A stretch of DNA of 21,275 bases from a virus. The notes beneath the pieces are model-generated. The model was given only the letters and a program-made list of their open reading frames with translations, was not told the DNA's origin and made no database searches. The stretch is taken from positions 1 to 21,275 of the IMG/VR virus record IMGVR_UViG_3300008266_001438, one strand, 5' to 3'. Of the stretch, positions 6,962 through 13,115 are shown one piece after another (within the stretch, counting starts at the first letter, position 1; each line of letters starts with the position of its first letter). A program made the position numbers and the translations under genes.

Positions 6962-7144
6962 ATGGCAAAAAATGTAAAAGTAATTGATACAGATGGTTTA
7001 GATGAAACCACAATATCACAGATTGAAGAAGTAATGATTTACACCAATGACTATTACGAAAATGATACGTTGTTTGTTGAATTACATAACTCAAAAGGAG
7101 AAATAATTAGAATATTTCCTGAAAGAATACAAGAGATATGCTAA
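6962..7144 (+). CDS. hypothetical protein, 60 aa, upstream of mom
   Basis: Not recognised by sequence. The 60-residue acidic protein has a helix (LDETTISQIEEVM) and strands (TLFVELHNSKGEIIRIFP). It overlaps the Mom-like gene by seven bases. In phage Mu a 62-residue protein, Com, is encoded just upstream of and overlapping mom and activates its translation. The arrangement here is alike, but this protein has only one cysteine and no zinc-finger pairs, so it is not a Com homologue by sequence. It may be a translational coupler or an unrelated small protein. Confidence 0.65.
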   Translation: MAKNVKVIDTDGLDETTISQIEEVMIYTNDYYENDTLFVELHNSKGEIIRIFPERIQEIC

Positions 7145-7815
7145 ATTATAAAGTAGAAATAATACCTAAAGAAAAAGGTAAGGAGTGGATTTTAAATAAG
7201 CACTACGCTAAACGTATGCCCCCAATTACTTTTTTATTCGGATTGATTTTAGATAATGAAATTAAAGGTATGTGTAGCTTTGGAACTCCTGCAAGTAATG
7301 CAATAAGAAGTGTGTATTCTGACTATAATGTTATTGAATTAAACAGACTTTGTATTGATGAAGGATTAGAAAAGAATATACTAAGTTGGTTTTTATCAAA
7401 GTGTTTAAATCTTATACCAAAACCAAATGTAATTGTTAGCTATGCTGATACATCAAAAGGACATAATGGGTATATTTATCAAGCTACGAATTGGATTTAC
7501 CCTGGACTTTCAGCTAAAGTTAGTGATTACAAAGTAAGAGGGATGGAACATTTTCATACATCTACAATTTTTGATATGAGTAGAGGGCAAAAAGACAGAG
7601 GTAAATGGTTAAAAGAGAAGTTTGGAGATGATTTGTATTTTGCTGAAAGGGACAGAAAACACAGATATTTTTATTTTATAGGCAATAAGAGACAAAAAAA
7701 TGATATGCTAAAGAAATTGAAATTTAAGATTGAACCATACCCAAAAGGGGATAACCAAAGATATGATGCAAGTTACAAGGTCAAAGATAAATATATTGAA
7801 AACACCTTATTTTAA
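7138..7815 (+). CDS. mom: Mom-like DNA adenine hypermodification protein
   Basis: The 225-residue protein has the pattern of phage Mom-like proteins, which have a GNAT-like fold; Mu Mom converts adenine in DNA to N6-carbamoylmethyl-adenine and so blocks many restriction enzymes. Visible blocks are NKHYAKRMPP (20-29), a GMCSFGTPAS segment (44-53), ELNRLCID (67-74), a SYADTSKGHNGYIYQATNW block (101-119), and a basic C-terminal region with RDRKHRYFYFIGNKRQK. All are intact. It is translationally coupled to the 60-residue ORF before it and is followed by a terminator. The modified base made here is inferred from the family. Confidence 0.85.
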   Translation: MLNYKVEIIPKEKGKEWILNKHYAKRMPPITFLFGLILDNEIKGMCSFGTPASNAIRSVYSDYNVIELNRLCIDEGLEKNILSWFLSKCLNLIPKPNVIVSYADTSKGHNGYIYQATNWIYPGLSAKVSDYKVRGMEHFHTSTIFDMSRGQKDRGKWLKEKFGDDLYFAERDRKHRYFYFIGNKRQKNDMLKKLKFKIEPYPKGDNQRYDASYKVKDKYIENTLF

Positions 7816-7829
7816 AAAGTGCGCATAAA

Positions 7830-7838
7830 CTATACGCA
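7830..7838 (+). repeat. inverted copy of the hairpin arm downstream of mom
   Basis: CTATACGCA here is the exact reverse complement of TGCGTATAG at 6872-6880 in the hairpin before the mom cassette. CGCATAA also occurs twice in this gap (7822-7828 and 7835-7841). The matched ends bracket the 60-codon ORF and mom, as expected of a movable cassette, though nine bases is short. Confidence 0.45.
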
Positions 7839-7846
7839 TAATAATC

Positions 7847-7873
7847 AAAGGAGGCAATTAGTCTCCTTTTTTT
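7847..7873 (+). terminator. rho-independent terminator after mom
   Basis: AAAGGAG (7847-7853) pairs with CTCCTTT (7863-7869), extended by a G:T and a C:G pair around a five-base AATTA loop, and a run of T follows to 7873. It closes the mom transcript and separates it from the deazaguanine-terminase unit. Confidence 0.85.
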
Positions 7874-7880
7874 ATTTTAG

Positions 7881-7923
7881 TTAATAACCTTTATTTAAAT
7901 TGGATTACAGATAATTATCTTTA
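7881..7923 (+). promoter_or_regulatory. candidate promoter of the deazaguanine-terminase unit
   Basis: TTAATAACCTTT (7881-7892) is followed after 23 bases by TATCTTTA (7916-7923), a one-mismatch form of the TAnnTTTG -7 box. The same 12-mer, the same 23-base gap and a TAnnTTTA box recur at 13069-13111. Both copies lie just downstream of a terminator and just upstream of a gene. A classical -33 TTG at 7900 would give only a 13-bp gap, so a phage-specific upstream element is more plausible. Confidence 0.5.
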
Positions 7924-7942
7924 CTGCAAATAAACTGCAAAT
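7923..7942 (+). repeat. 9-bp direct repeat over the ParB-like start codon
   Basis: ACTGCAAAT occurs at 7923-7931 and again at 7934-7942, one helical turn (11 bp) apart. The second copy contains the first two bases of the start codon. It could be an operator or an RNA-binding site for autoregulation by the ParB-like protein. Confidence 0.55.
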
Positions 7943-8483
7943 GAAAATAAGTAAAGTTAAAATTGGATTGGTTAAACCGAATCCAAATAATCCCAGAATA
8001 ATCAAAGATGATAAATTCCAAAAGCTGGTAAAGTCAATTAAGGAATTCCCCGAAATGCTTGAAATAAGACCTATTATTGTTAATAAGGATATGGAAGTAC
8101 TTGGAGGTAATATGAGGCTCAGAGCTTGTCAGGAAGCTGGTTTAAAAGAGGTTTTTATTGGGGATGGTAGTAATCTAACACCTGAGCAACAAAAAGAGTT
8201 TATAATCAAAGATAATGTGGGATTCGGTGAATGGGATTGGGATGCATTGGCAAATGAATGGGATTCTGAATTATTGGGTGAATGGGGACTTGATGTTTGG
8301 CAGCCATCAAATGAAGAAATAAATCTGGATGATTTTTTTGAAGAAAATAATAATGAAGAAAAAACAAATACTTTTAAAATAGTATTGGAATATACTGAGG
8401 AAGATTACTCAGCTGTAAATGAAGCATTCAAAAAATACTCAGGTAGCAAAGAAAAAATTGTTGCTAAGTTGTTAGGATTATGA
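7941..8483 (+). CDS. ParB-like (sulfiredoxin-fold) protein
   Basis: Residues 1-90 form a ParB/sulfiredoxin-like domain: PNPNNPRIIKDDKFQKLVKSI (13-33), IRPIIVN, then the hallmark LGGNMRLRA (54-62). The following stretch, QQKEFIIKDNVGFGEWDWDAL, is typical of phage ParB-like proteins found next to DNA-modification genes, and an acidic, Asn-rich region and a small C-terminal domain follow. It overlaps the DpdA-like gene by four bases (ATGA), which ties it to base exchange. In the bacterial Dpd system a protein of related type (DpdB) is needed besides DpdA; whether this one plays that part is inference. No ParA partner or centromere-like array is seen. Confidence 0.82.
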   Translation: MKISKVKIGLVKPNPNNPRIIKDDKFQKLVKSIKEFPEMLEIRPIIVNKDMEVLGGNMRLRACQEAGLKEVFIGDGSNLTPEQQKEFIIKDNVGFGEWDWDALANEWDSELLGEWGLDVWQPSNEEINLDDFFEENNNEEKTNTFKIVLEYTEEDYSAVNEAFKKYSGSKEKIVAKLLGL

Positions 8484-9235
8484 TTGTTTATTTAGCTGGA
8501 TTTAAAACTATTGAAAGGACATGGATTAAACAAACAAAGGATATTTATTTATTATCATCTTTTTGGGAACATAAAACTGGTAGATATGGAGATTATGTAA
8601 ATCAAGAAAAACATATTTTAGATAGTGGAGCTTTTAGTGCTATAAATGATAAATCAGGTAAGTATAAAAATTTTGATTGGGATTCATACGTTAAAAAATA
8701 TATTGCTTTTATTAAACATACAAAGCAAAAATTATTTTTTGAATTAGATATTGATTGCGTAGTTGGTTTAAATAAAGTTGAATACTACAGAAAACAAATA
8801 GAAGATGGAGTAGGAATAGCTCCAATAGTTTGCTGGCACTCAAATAGAGGTTCTGAGTACTGGATTAAATGTTGTGAAGAATATCCATACGTTGCCTTAG
8901 GAACAACTATGGCAAATGAACATGGAAAAAAAATAAGAAAGAATCCAAAAATACTTCACTGGTTTATAAATCATGCTCATAAAAATAAAGCTAAAATACA
9001 TGGACTTGGATTTACTTCAACACCTTGGTTAAAAGAATTAAAATTTGATAGTGTTGATAGTACAACATGGAATGTTGGAGGTAAATTTGGAAATGTAGTA
9101 GTATTTGATAAAAATGGATTTCCAACTCAAAGATATAAAACAGATAAATCTAAAAAAGCTATAACTAATAAATTGAATTTATATAACTTTGAGCAATGGG
9201 TTAAATTTCAAAAATACGCAGAAAATAATTTATGA
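8480..9235 (+). CDS. dpdA: DpdA-like DNA deazaguanine transglycosylase
   Basis: The 251-residue protein is a divergent relative of tRNA-guanine transglycosylase, of the kind (DpdA) that swaps guanine in DNA for a 7-deazaguanine base. TGT landmarks remain: ILDSGAFS (D48, like DSGGFQ of TGT), a FELDID strand, VALGTTMAN (like the AIGGL region), IHGLGFTS, and FDSVDSTTW (D190 and D193, where the TGT nucleophile aspartate lies). The RNA-type C-terminal zinc site is absent, as usual in DpdA proteins. The enzyme is followed directly by the genes that make its base. The exact base and any sequence preference cannot be read from the protein. Confidence 0.88.
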   Translation: MIVYLAGFKTIERTWIKQTKDIYLLSSFWEHKTGRYGDYVNQEKHILDSGAFSAINDKSGKYKNFDWDSYVKKYIAFIKHTKQKLFFELDIDCVVGLNKVEYYRKQIEDGVGIAPIVCWHSNRGSEYWIKCCEEYPYVALGTTMANEHGKKIRKNPKILHWFINHAHKNKAKIHGLGFTSTPWLKELKFDSVDSTTWNVGGKFGNVVVFDKNGFPTQRYKTDKSKKAITNKLNLYNFEQWVKFQKYAENNL

Positions 9236-9972
9236 ATATAATAGGACATTCAATAATAGGATATACTGGTTTTATTATAACTAAAGAACCTTTATTTTTA
9301 ATTGGCAGTTTAATACCTGATATAGTATTAATACCAAATGAATTAAGATTTAATAAATTTGATAAATGGAATGTTAGATATAAATTCTTATATGATATTT
9401 CTCATTCTTTATATATTCCAATACTATTATTATTATTTAATCCAATATTAGCAATTGCTTATTTAATTCATTTATTAATTGACATTCCATTTCATACTTC
9501 TTCATTTCGTTGGAAGCCATTTTTATTTAATAGATATAAATCAAAAAGAAAAGTATTGCTTTTAAGTGGTGGTGCAGATAGTATTGCTTGTGCTGAGTTA
9601 GAAAAAGATTATGATTGTATTTTTTTTGACTATGGACAAAGTTATTGCAGTAAAGAATTAAATTGTGCTATTGAATATTGTAATATAAAAGGCATAGATT
9701 TGAAAATTGAAAAAAGAAATTGGCATACTGATATAAAAAATAGAAACTATTATCTGATTGCTGAATGCATTAAATTAGGTTATGATGAGGTTATAATAGG
9801 CACAAGAAACATTATTCCTTTATTTGATAAGTATAAAGATAGCAATTGGTTTAATTTAAAAATATATCAATATTTAACTAAAACATATATTAATATGCCA
9901 TTGATTGGCAACTTAAAATTTCAAGTAATAAAAAAGACAAATCATTTTAAATACTATTCAACTGAATTATGA
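9232..9972 (+). CDS. queC: membrane hydrolase-like domain fused to a QueC-like PP-loop domain
   Basis: Residues 1-106 resemble small membrane-bound metal hydrolases (DUF457/YdjM type): H6, GSLIPDI (D29), DISHSLY (H58), and HLLIDIPFH (H80, D84, H88) between hydrophobic spans. Residues 107-246 are a QueC-like PP-loop ATPase: LLLSGGADSIA (112-117 is the ATP loop), FFDYGQSY, KNRNYYLIAE and DEVIIGTRN. QueC makes preQ0 from 7-carboxy-7-deazaguanine with ATP and ammonia. The domain is only about 140 residues against about 220-230, and the YPDC segment and the C-terminal zinc cysteines of QueC are missing. No alternative frame restores them. It may have altered chemistry or be inactive. It overlaps both neighbours by four bases. 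Confidence 0.75.
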   Translation: MNIIGHSIIGYTGFIITKEPLFLIGSLIPDIVLIPNELRFNKFDKWNVRYKFLYDISHSLYIPILLLLFNPILAIAYLIHLLIDIPFHTSSFRWKPFLFNRYKSKRKVLLLSGGADSIACAELEKDYDCIFFDYGQSYCSKELNCAIEYCNIKGIDLKIEKRNWHTDIKNRNYYLIAECIKLGYDEVIIGTRNIIPLFDKYKDSNWFNLKIYQYLTKTYINMPLIGNLKFQVIKKTNHFKYYSTEL

Positions 9973-10367
9973 TAATAGAAAAAAAATATCACTTTTATTC
10001 AGCCCATCGAAATAAAGCTGGAGGAGAAAAATGTGGAAGGATTCATGGACATACCTATGAAGTGGTCTGTCATTTTAAATTTGATAAAATGAATGAAAGT
10101 GGAGTAACTAATTTATTCAGTGATATTGATAAATTAGTTGAGCCAATTATTAAAGGTCATTGTCATTGGTTTTTAATTTATGAAAAAGACCCTCTTGTTG
10201 AAGTACTTGAATTAGCAAATGAGCCTATTTTAAAACTTCCTTTTGAGACATCAGCTGAGAACATGAGCATCTGGTTATTTTCAAGAATTAAAAATGAAAC
10301 AGGATTACCAATTGTGAAAATAGAATTAGCAGAAACAAAATCAAGTAATGTAATTTATGAAGCTTAG
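9969..10367 (+). CDS. queD: QueD, 6-carboxy-tetrahydropterin synthase
   Basis: The 132-residue protein is of the 6-pyruvoyl-tetrahydropterin synthase family and would convert dihydroneopterin triphosphate to 6-carboxy-tetrahydropterin. The zinc histidines are H13 (FYSAHR) and H26/H28 (CGRIHGHTY), and the catalytic cysteine is C22. A later GHCHWF and the SAENMSIWLFSRI segment with a final ELAETKSS complete the family pattern. Length is normal. It shares an ATGA overlap with the QueC-like gene and overlaps QueE by 11 bases. Confidence 0.93.
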   Translation: MIIEKKYHFYSAHRNKAGGEKCGRIHGHTYEVVCHFKFDKMNESGVTNLFSDIDKLVEPIIKGHCHWFLIYEKDPLVEVLELANEPILKLPFETSAENMSIWLFSRIKNETGLPIVKIELAETKSSNVIYEA

Positions 10368-10959
10368 TATATCAGAAATTTTTTACTCACTTCAAGGAGA
10401 GGGAGCAAGGATTGGAACGCCAACAGTATTTATAAGATTAAAAGGATGCAAAGCAAAAAATGCTTGTTATCAATTAGGAATTAAATGTGATACAGAATTT
10501 GAATCTGGAAAAGATTATTCATTGGAAGATATTGATAATTGGATTAAATTAAATGCAAATGATTGCAAAGAAATAACTTGGACTGGAGGTGAACCATTAG
10601 ATCAATTGAATGAAGAGATGATAATGTGGTTTAAAGAAAAAGGATATTATCAAGCAATAGAAACAAGTGGACTTCATTCAGCTCCAAATGGATTAGATTT
10701 TATTTGCGTATCTCCAAAAGTAGCTGAGCATGTTATTAAAAAGAATTTTCCTGATGGAGTAACAGAATTAAGATATGTGAGACATAAAGGGCAGACAGTT
10801 CCTGAGCCATCAGTAAAAGCAAATAATTATTGGATTAGTCCACATTCAGATGGATTCACTATTAATACAGAAAACTTAAAACACTGTATTGAGTTATGTA
10901 AACAGAATCCTAAATGGAAATTATCAATTCAAAGTCATAAATTATGGAATATACTTTAA
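10357..10959 (+). CDS. queE: QueE, 7-carboxy-7-deazaguanine synthase (radical SAM)
   Basis: QueE uses S-adenosylmethionine and an iron-sulfur cluster to contract 6-carboxy-tetrahydropterin to 7-carboxy-7-deazaguanine. The N-terminal EIFYSLQGEGARIGTPTVFIRLKGC is classic QueE, TWTGGEPL (74-81) is the SAM-binding motif, IETSG and CVSPK follow, and the C-terminus LSIQSHKLWNI matches LQPQ.HK.W ends. The cluster cysteines, however, are C31, C37 and C44 (C-x5-C-x6-CDT) rather than CxxxCxxC. This suggests an enlarged cluster loop, as seen in some QueE variants. It overlaps FolE by 16 bases. Confidence 0.92.
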   Translation: MKLSISEIFYSLQGEGARIGTPTVFIRLKGCKAKNACYQLGIKCDTEFESGKDYSLEDIDNWIKLNANDCKEITWTGGEPLDQLNEEMIMWFKEKGYYQAIETSGLHSAPNGLDFICVSPKVAEHVIKKNFPDGVTELRYVRHKGQTVPEPSVKANNYWISPHSDGFTINTENLKHCIELCKQNPKWKLSIQSHKLWNIL

Positions 10960-11489
10960 ATAGTGCTGAGTGGCATTTTCAACAGATATTAAAACAACTT
11001 GGTGAAGATGTTGGAAGGGAAGGATTAATTGATACTCCAAAGAGGTATATTAAATTCATGCGTGAATTTTTAGAGATAAAAGAATTTAACTTTACAACAT
11101 TTGATGCTGAGGGAACAGATGAAATGATTATTCAAACAAACATTCCTTTTTATTCTTTATGCGAACATCACACTGCTCCTTTTTTCGGGGTAGCAAATGT
11201 TGCTTATATTCCAAATAATAAAATAATTGGATTAAGTAAATTAGCCAGATGTGTTGATTTGTATGCTAACAGATTTCAGAATCAAGAAAGGATTACCACT
11301 CAAGTAGCTGAAAGATTAAATAAAGAATTAAATCCAAAAGGTGTAGCAGTACATTTAAAAGCTCAGCATCTTTGTATGTGTATGAGAGGAGTAAAGAAAC
11401 ACGATACATGGACTTCAACTTCAAAATTAATTGGAGTATTTAAAGAGGATGAAAAAGCGAGAAATGAATTTTTAAACTTTTGTAAATAA
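10944..11489 (+). CDS. folE: FolE, GTP cyclohydrolase I
   Basis: This 181-residue enzyme would turn GTP into dihydroneopterin triphosphate, the first step of the deazaguanine pathway. The zinc ligands are C73, H76 (SLCEHHTAPFFG) and C144 (HLCMCMRG). The GLSKLARCVDLYANRFQNQER block and the VKKHDTWTST end are fully conserved, so it should be active. Length is close to the bacterial average. A phage copy would supply precursor beyond what the host makes. It is followed after two bases by the small terminase gene, without a terminator. Confidence 0.96.
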   Translation: MEYTLNSAEWHFQQILKQLGEDVGREGLIDTPKRYIKFMREFLEIKEFNFTTFDAEGTDEMIIQTNIPFYSLCEHHTAPFFGVANVAYIPNNKIIGLSKLARCVDLYANRFQNQERITTQVAERLNKELNPKGVAVHLKAQHLCMCMRGVKKHDTWTSTSKLIGVFKEDEKARNEFLNFCK

Positions 11490-11491
11490 TT

Positions 11492-11815
11492 ATGAAAGAG
11501 AAAAAGATAGTAGGTAAACCATTTCAAAAAGGGCATGATCCAAGAAGAAATGTAAATGGCAGACCAATTGATTTACCTCCAATTGATGATTTAATTGCTG
11601 AGCTTTTATCAGAGGAACAAAATGATATGACAGCATTAACAGCAATGATTAAAGCCATCAGGAATAAAGCAATTAAAGGTGATGTAAAAGCTTTTGAGAC
11701 ATTGATTGAAAGAGTATGGGGAAAGCCTAAACAATTCATCCAGCAAGATATTAGAGGGGGATTTATTATTCAAGTTGGAAATGATGATGAAAAAAACATC
11801 ATTGAAAATATATGA
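11492..11815 (+). CDS. terS: probable terminase small subunit
   Basis: The 107-residue protein starts with a KPFQKGHDPRRNVNGRP segment (9-25) of the DUF5681 type often found at the N-terminus of small terminase-like phage proteins. A helical body (DLIAELLSEEQNDMTALTAMIKAI, then AIKGDVKAFETLIERVWGKPKQ) follows. It overlaps the large terminase by four bases (ATGA). The role of DNA recognition for packaging is inferred from the neighbour and the fold pattern. It would bind the hypermodified genome. Confidence 0.75.
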   Translation: MKEKKIVGKPFQKGHDPRRNVNGRPIDLPPIDDLIAELLSEEQNDMTALTAMIKAIRNKAIKGDVKAFETLIERVWGKPKQFIQQDIRGGFIIQVGNDDEKNIIENI

Positions 11816-12999
11816 TATTCACAAATCTGTTTTATAAGATAGCAAAAAGTAAAGCAAGATTTGTAGTTAATCAGGGAGGTACTTCATCCAGCAAAACTTA
11901 TTCAACTTTACAGCTGTTAATTATCATTGCTCATAAATATGACAATATATTAATTTCTGTTGTGGCTGAATCACTTCCTCATTTAAAGAGGGGAGCAATC
12001 AGAGACTTTACAAAAATAATGCAAGAGGAAGGTTTATGGAGTGATGATAATTGGAATGCATCAGATAAAATTTATTCAATAGGTTCAGATAAAATTTATT
12101 CAATAGGTCGAACAAGGATTGAATTCTTTTCAGCTGATAATGGAGATAAATTAAGAGGAGCAAGGAGAGATATATTATTTATCAATGAGTGTAATAATGT
12201 AAGTTGGGAGGCTTTCCAACAATTGGAAGTAAGAACAAAGTGGAGAGTGTTTTTAGACTTTAATCCATCAATTGAATTCTGGGTGCATGATAAATTATTA
12301 ACTAATCCTGAGCTTGATTTGGAATTTATTAAATCAACTTATGTAGATAATAACTTTTTAAGTGATGAGATTATAAAGGCAATTGAATCAAGAAAGATTT
12401 CAGATCCAAATTGGTGGAGGGTATTTGGTGAGGGGGAACTTGGATATTCAGAAGCTCAGATTTGGAATCACTGGCAAATAACTAATTCAATACCAAGTTC
12501 AGATAATTACTGTTATGGATTGGACTTTGGATTTAATCATCCAACAGCATTAATTAAAGTTACTAACCATGATGGAAATTATTATGTTGAGGAATTAATT
12601 TATCAGAGTGGATTAACGAATCAAGATATTATTTCAAAGATTAAAGATTTGGGAATAAATAAACAGAAAGAAATCTTTGCTGATTATTCCAGACCTGAGA
12701 ATATCAGAGAAATTTATTTGGCTGGATACAATATAAAGGATGCAAATAAAGATGTTAAAAAAGGAATTGATTCAGTAAGATCAAAGAATTTATTTATTCA
12801 TGCTGGAAGTAAAAACTTATTAAGGGAATTAAAGTCTTATTCATGGAAAACAGATAGAGATGGAAAGTTATTAGAAGAGCCTATCAAAGTGAATGATGAT
12901 GCTTGCGATGCATTGAGGTACGCCATCCATTCTTGGACTCAGGCAGAGGTTAAGAAAATAATGCCACGAGGATTTGGAAATAAACTTTACAAATATTAA
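11812..12999 (+). CDS. terL: terminase large subunit
   Basis: This 395-residue motor-nuclease packages the genome into procapsids. The ATPase domain shows Walker A-like NQGGTSSSKT (20-29), an RRDILFINE Walker B with E126, and a FLDFNPS coupling motif. The RNase H-like nuclease shows YGLDFGFNHPT (D238), FADYS, and NDDACDALRYAIHSW (D362, D363, D366). Length and order are normal for the PBSX-type group. Residues 84-99 are a perfect doubling of SDKIYSIG. It is the last gene of the unit that starts at 7941 and is followed by a terminator. Confidence 0.95.
   Translation: MIFTNLFYKIAKSKARFVVNQGGTSSSKTYSTLQLLIIIAHKYDNILISVVAESLPHLKRGAIRDFTKIMQEEGLWSDDNWNASDKIYSIGSDKIYSIGRTRIEFFSADNGDKLRGARRDILFINECNNVSWEAFQQLEVRTKWRVFLDFNPSIEFWVHDKLLTNPELDLEFIKSTYVDNNFLSDEIIKAIESRKISDPNWWRVFGEGELGYSEAQIWNHWQITNSIPSSDNYCYGLDFGFNHPTALIKVTNHDGNYYVEELIYQSGLTNQDIISKIKDLGINKQKEIFADYSRPENIREIYLAGYNIKDANKDVKKGIDSVRSKNLFIHAGSKNLLRELKSYSWKTDRDGKLLEEPIKVNDDACDALRYAIHSWTQAEVKKIMPRGFGNKLYKY
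12061..12108 (+). repeat. 24-bp tandem duplication in terL
   Basis: The 24-base unit at 12061-12084 is repeated without a mismatch at 12085-12108, in frame, so SDKIYSIG appears twice (residues 84-99). It lies in the ATPase domain between Walker A (28) and Walker B (120). Perfect identity implies a recent event. Confidence 0.95.
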
Positions 13000-13038
13000 C
13001 TTTGAAATGATTTGTGATTTGACTTGATTTATAGTTTG

Positions 13039-13067
13039 GCTCAGCTCTGTAAAGCTGAGCTTTTTTT
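13039..13067 (+). terminator. rho-independent terminator after terL
   Basis: GCTCAGCT (13039-13046) pairs perfectly with AGCTGAGC (13053-13060) around a six-base loop, and seven T follow. It is the strongest hairpin terminator in the window, and it separates the terminase unit from the tail genes. Confidence 0.92.
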
Positions 13068-13068
13068 A

Positions 13069-13111
13069 TTAATAACCTTTCATAAAATAAACTTTCATTT
13101 AAATAATTTTA
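13069..13111 (+). promoter_or_regulatory. candidate promoter of the tail operon
   Basis: TTAATAACCTTT (13069-13080) is followed after 23 bases by TAATTTTA (13104-13111), the same arrangement as at 7881-7923. The -7 box ends only five bases before ATG 13116, so a transcript from it would be nearly leaderless. An alternative -7 box TAAACTTT (13088-13095) would leave a longer leader. Confidence 0.42.
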
Positions 13112-13115
13112 TAAC

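Noticed and set aside
7874-7940. Possible preQ1 riboswitch ahead of the deazaguanine genes
   Set aside because: The short leader has no recognisable preQ1-I, II or III core; only a direct repeat and promoter-like boxes are seen.
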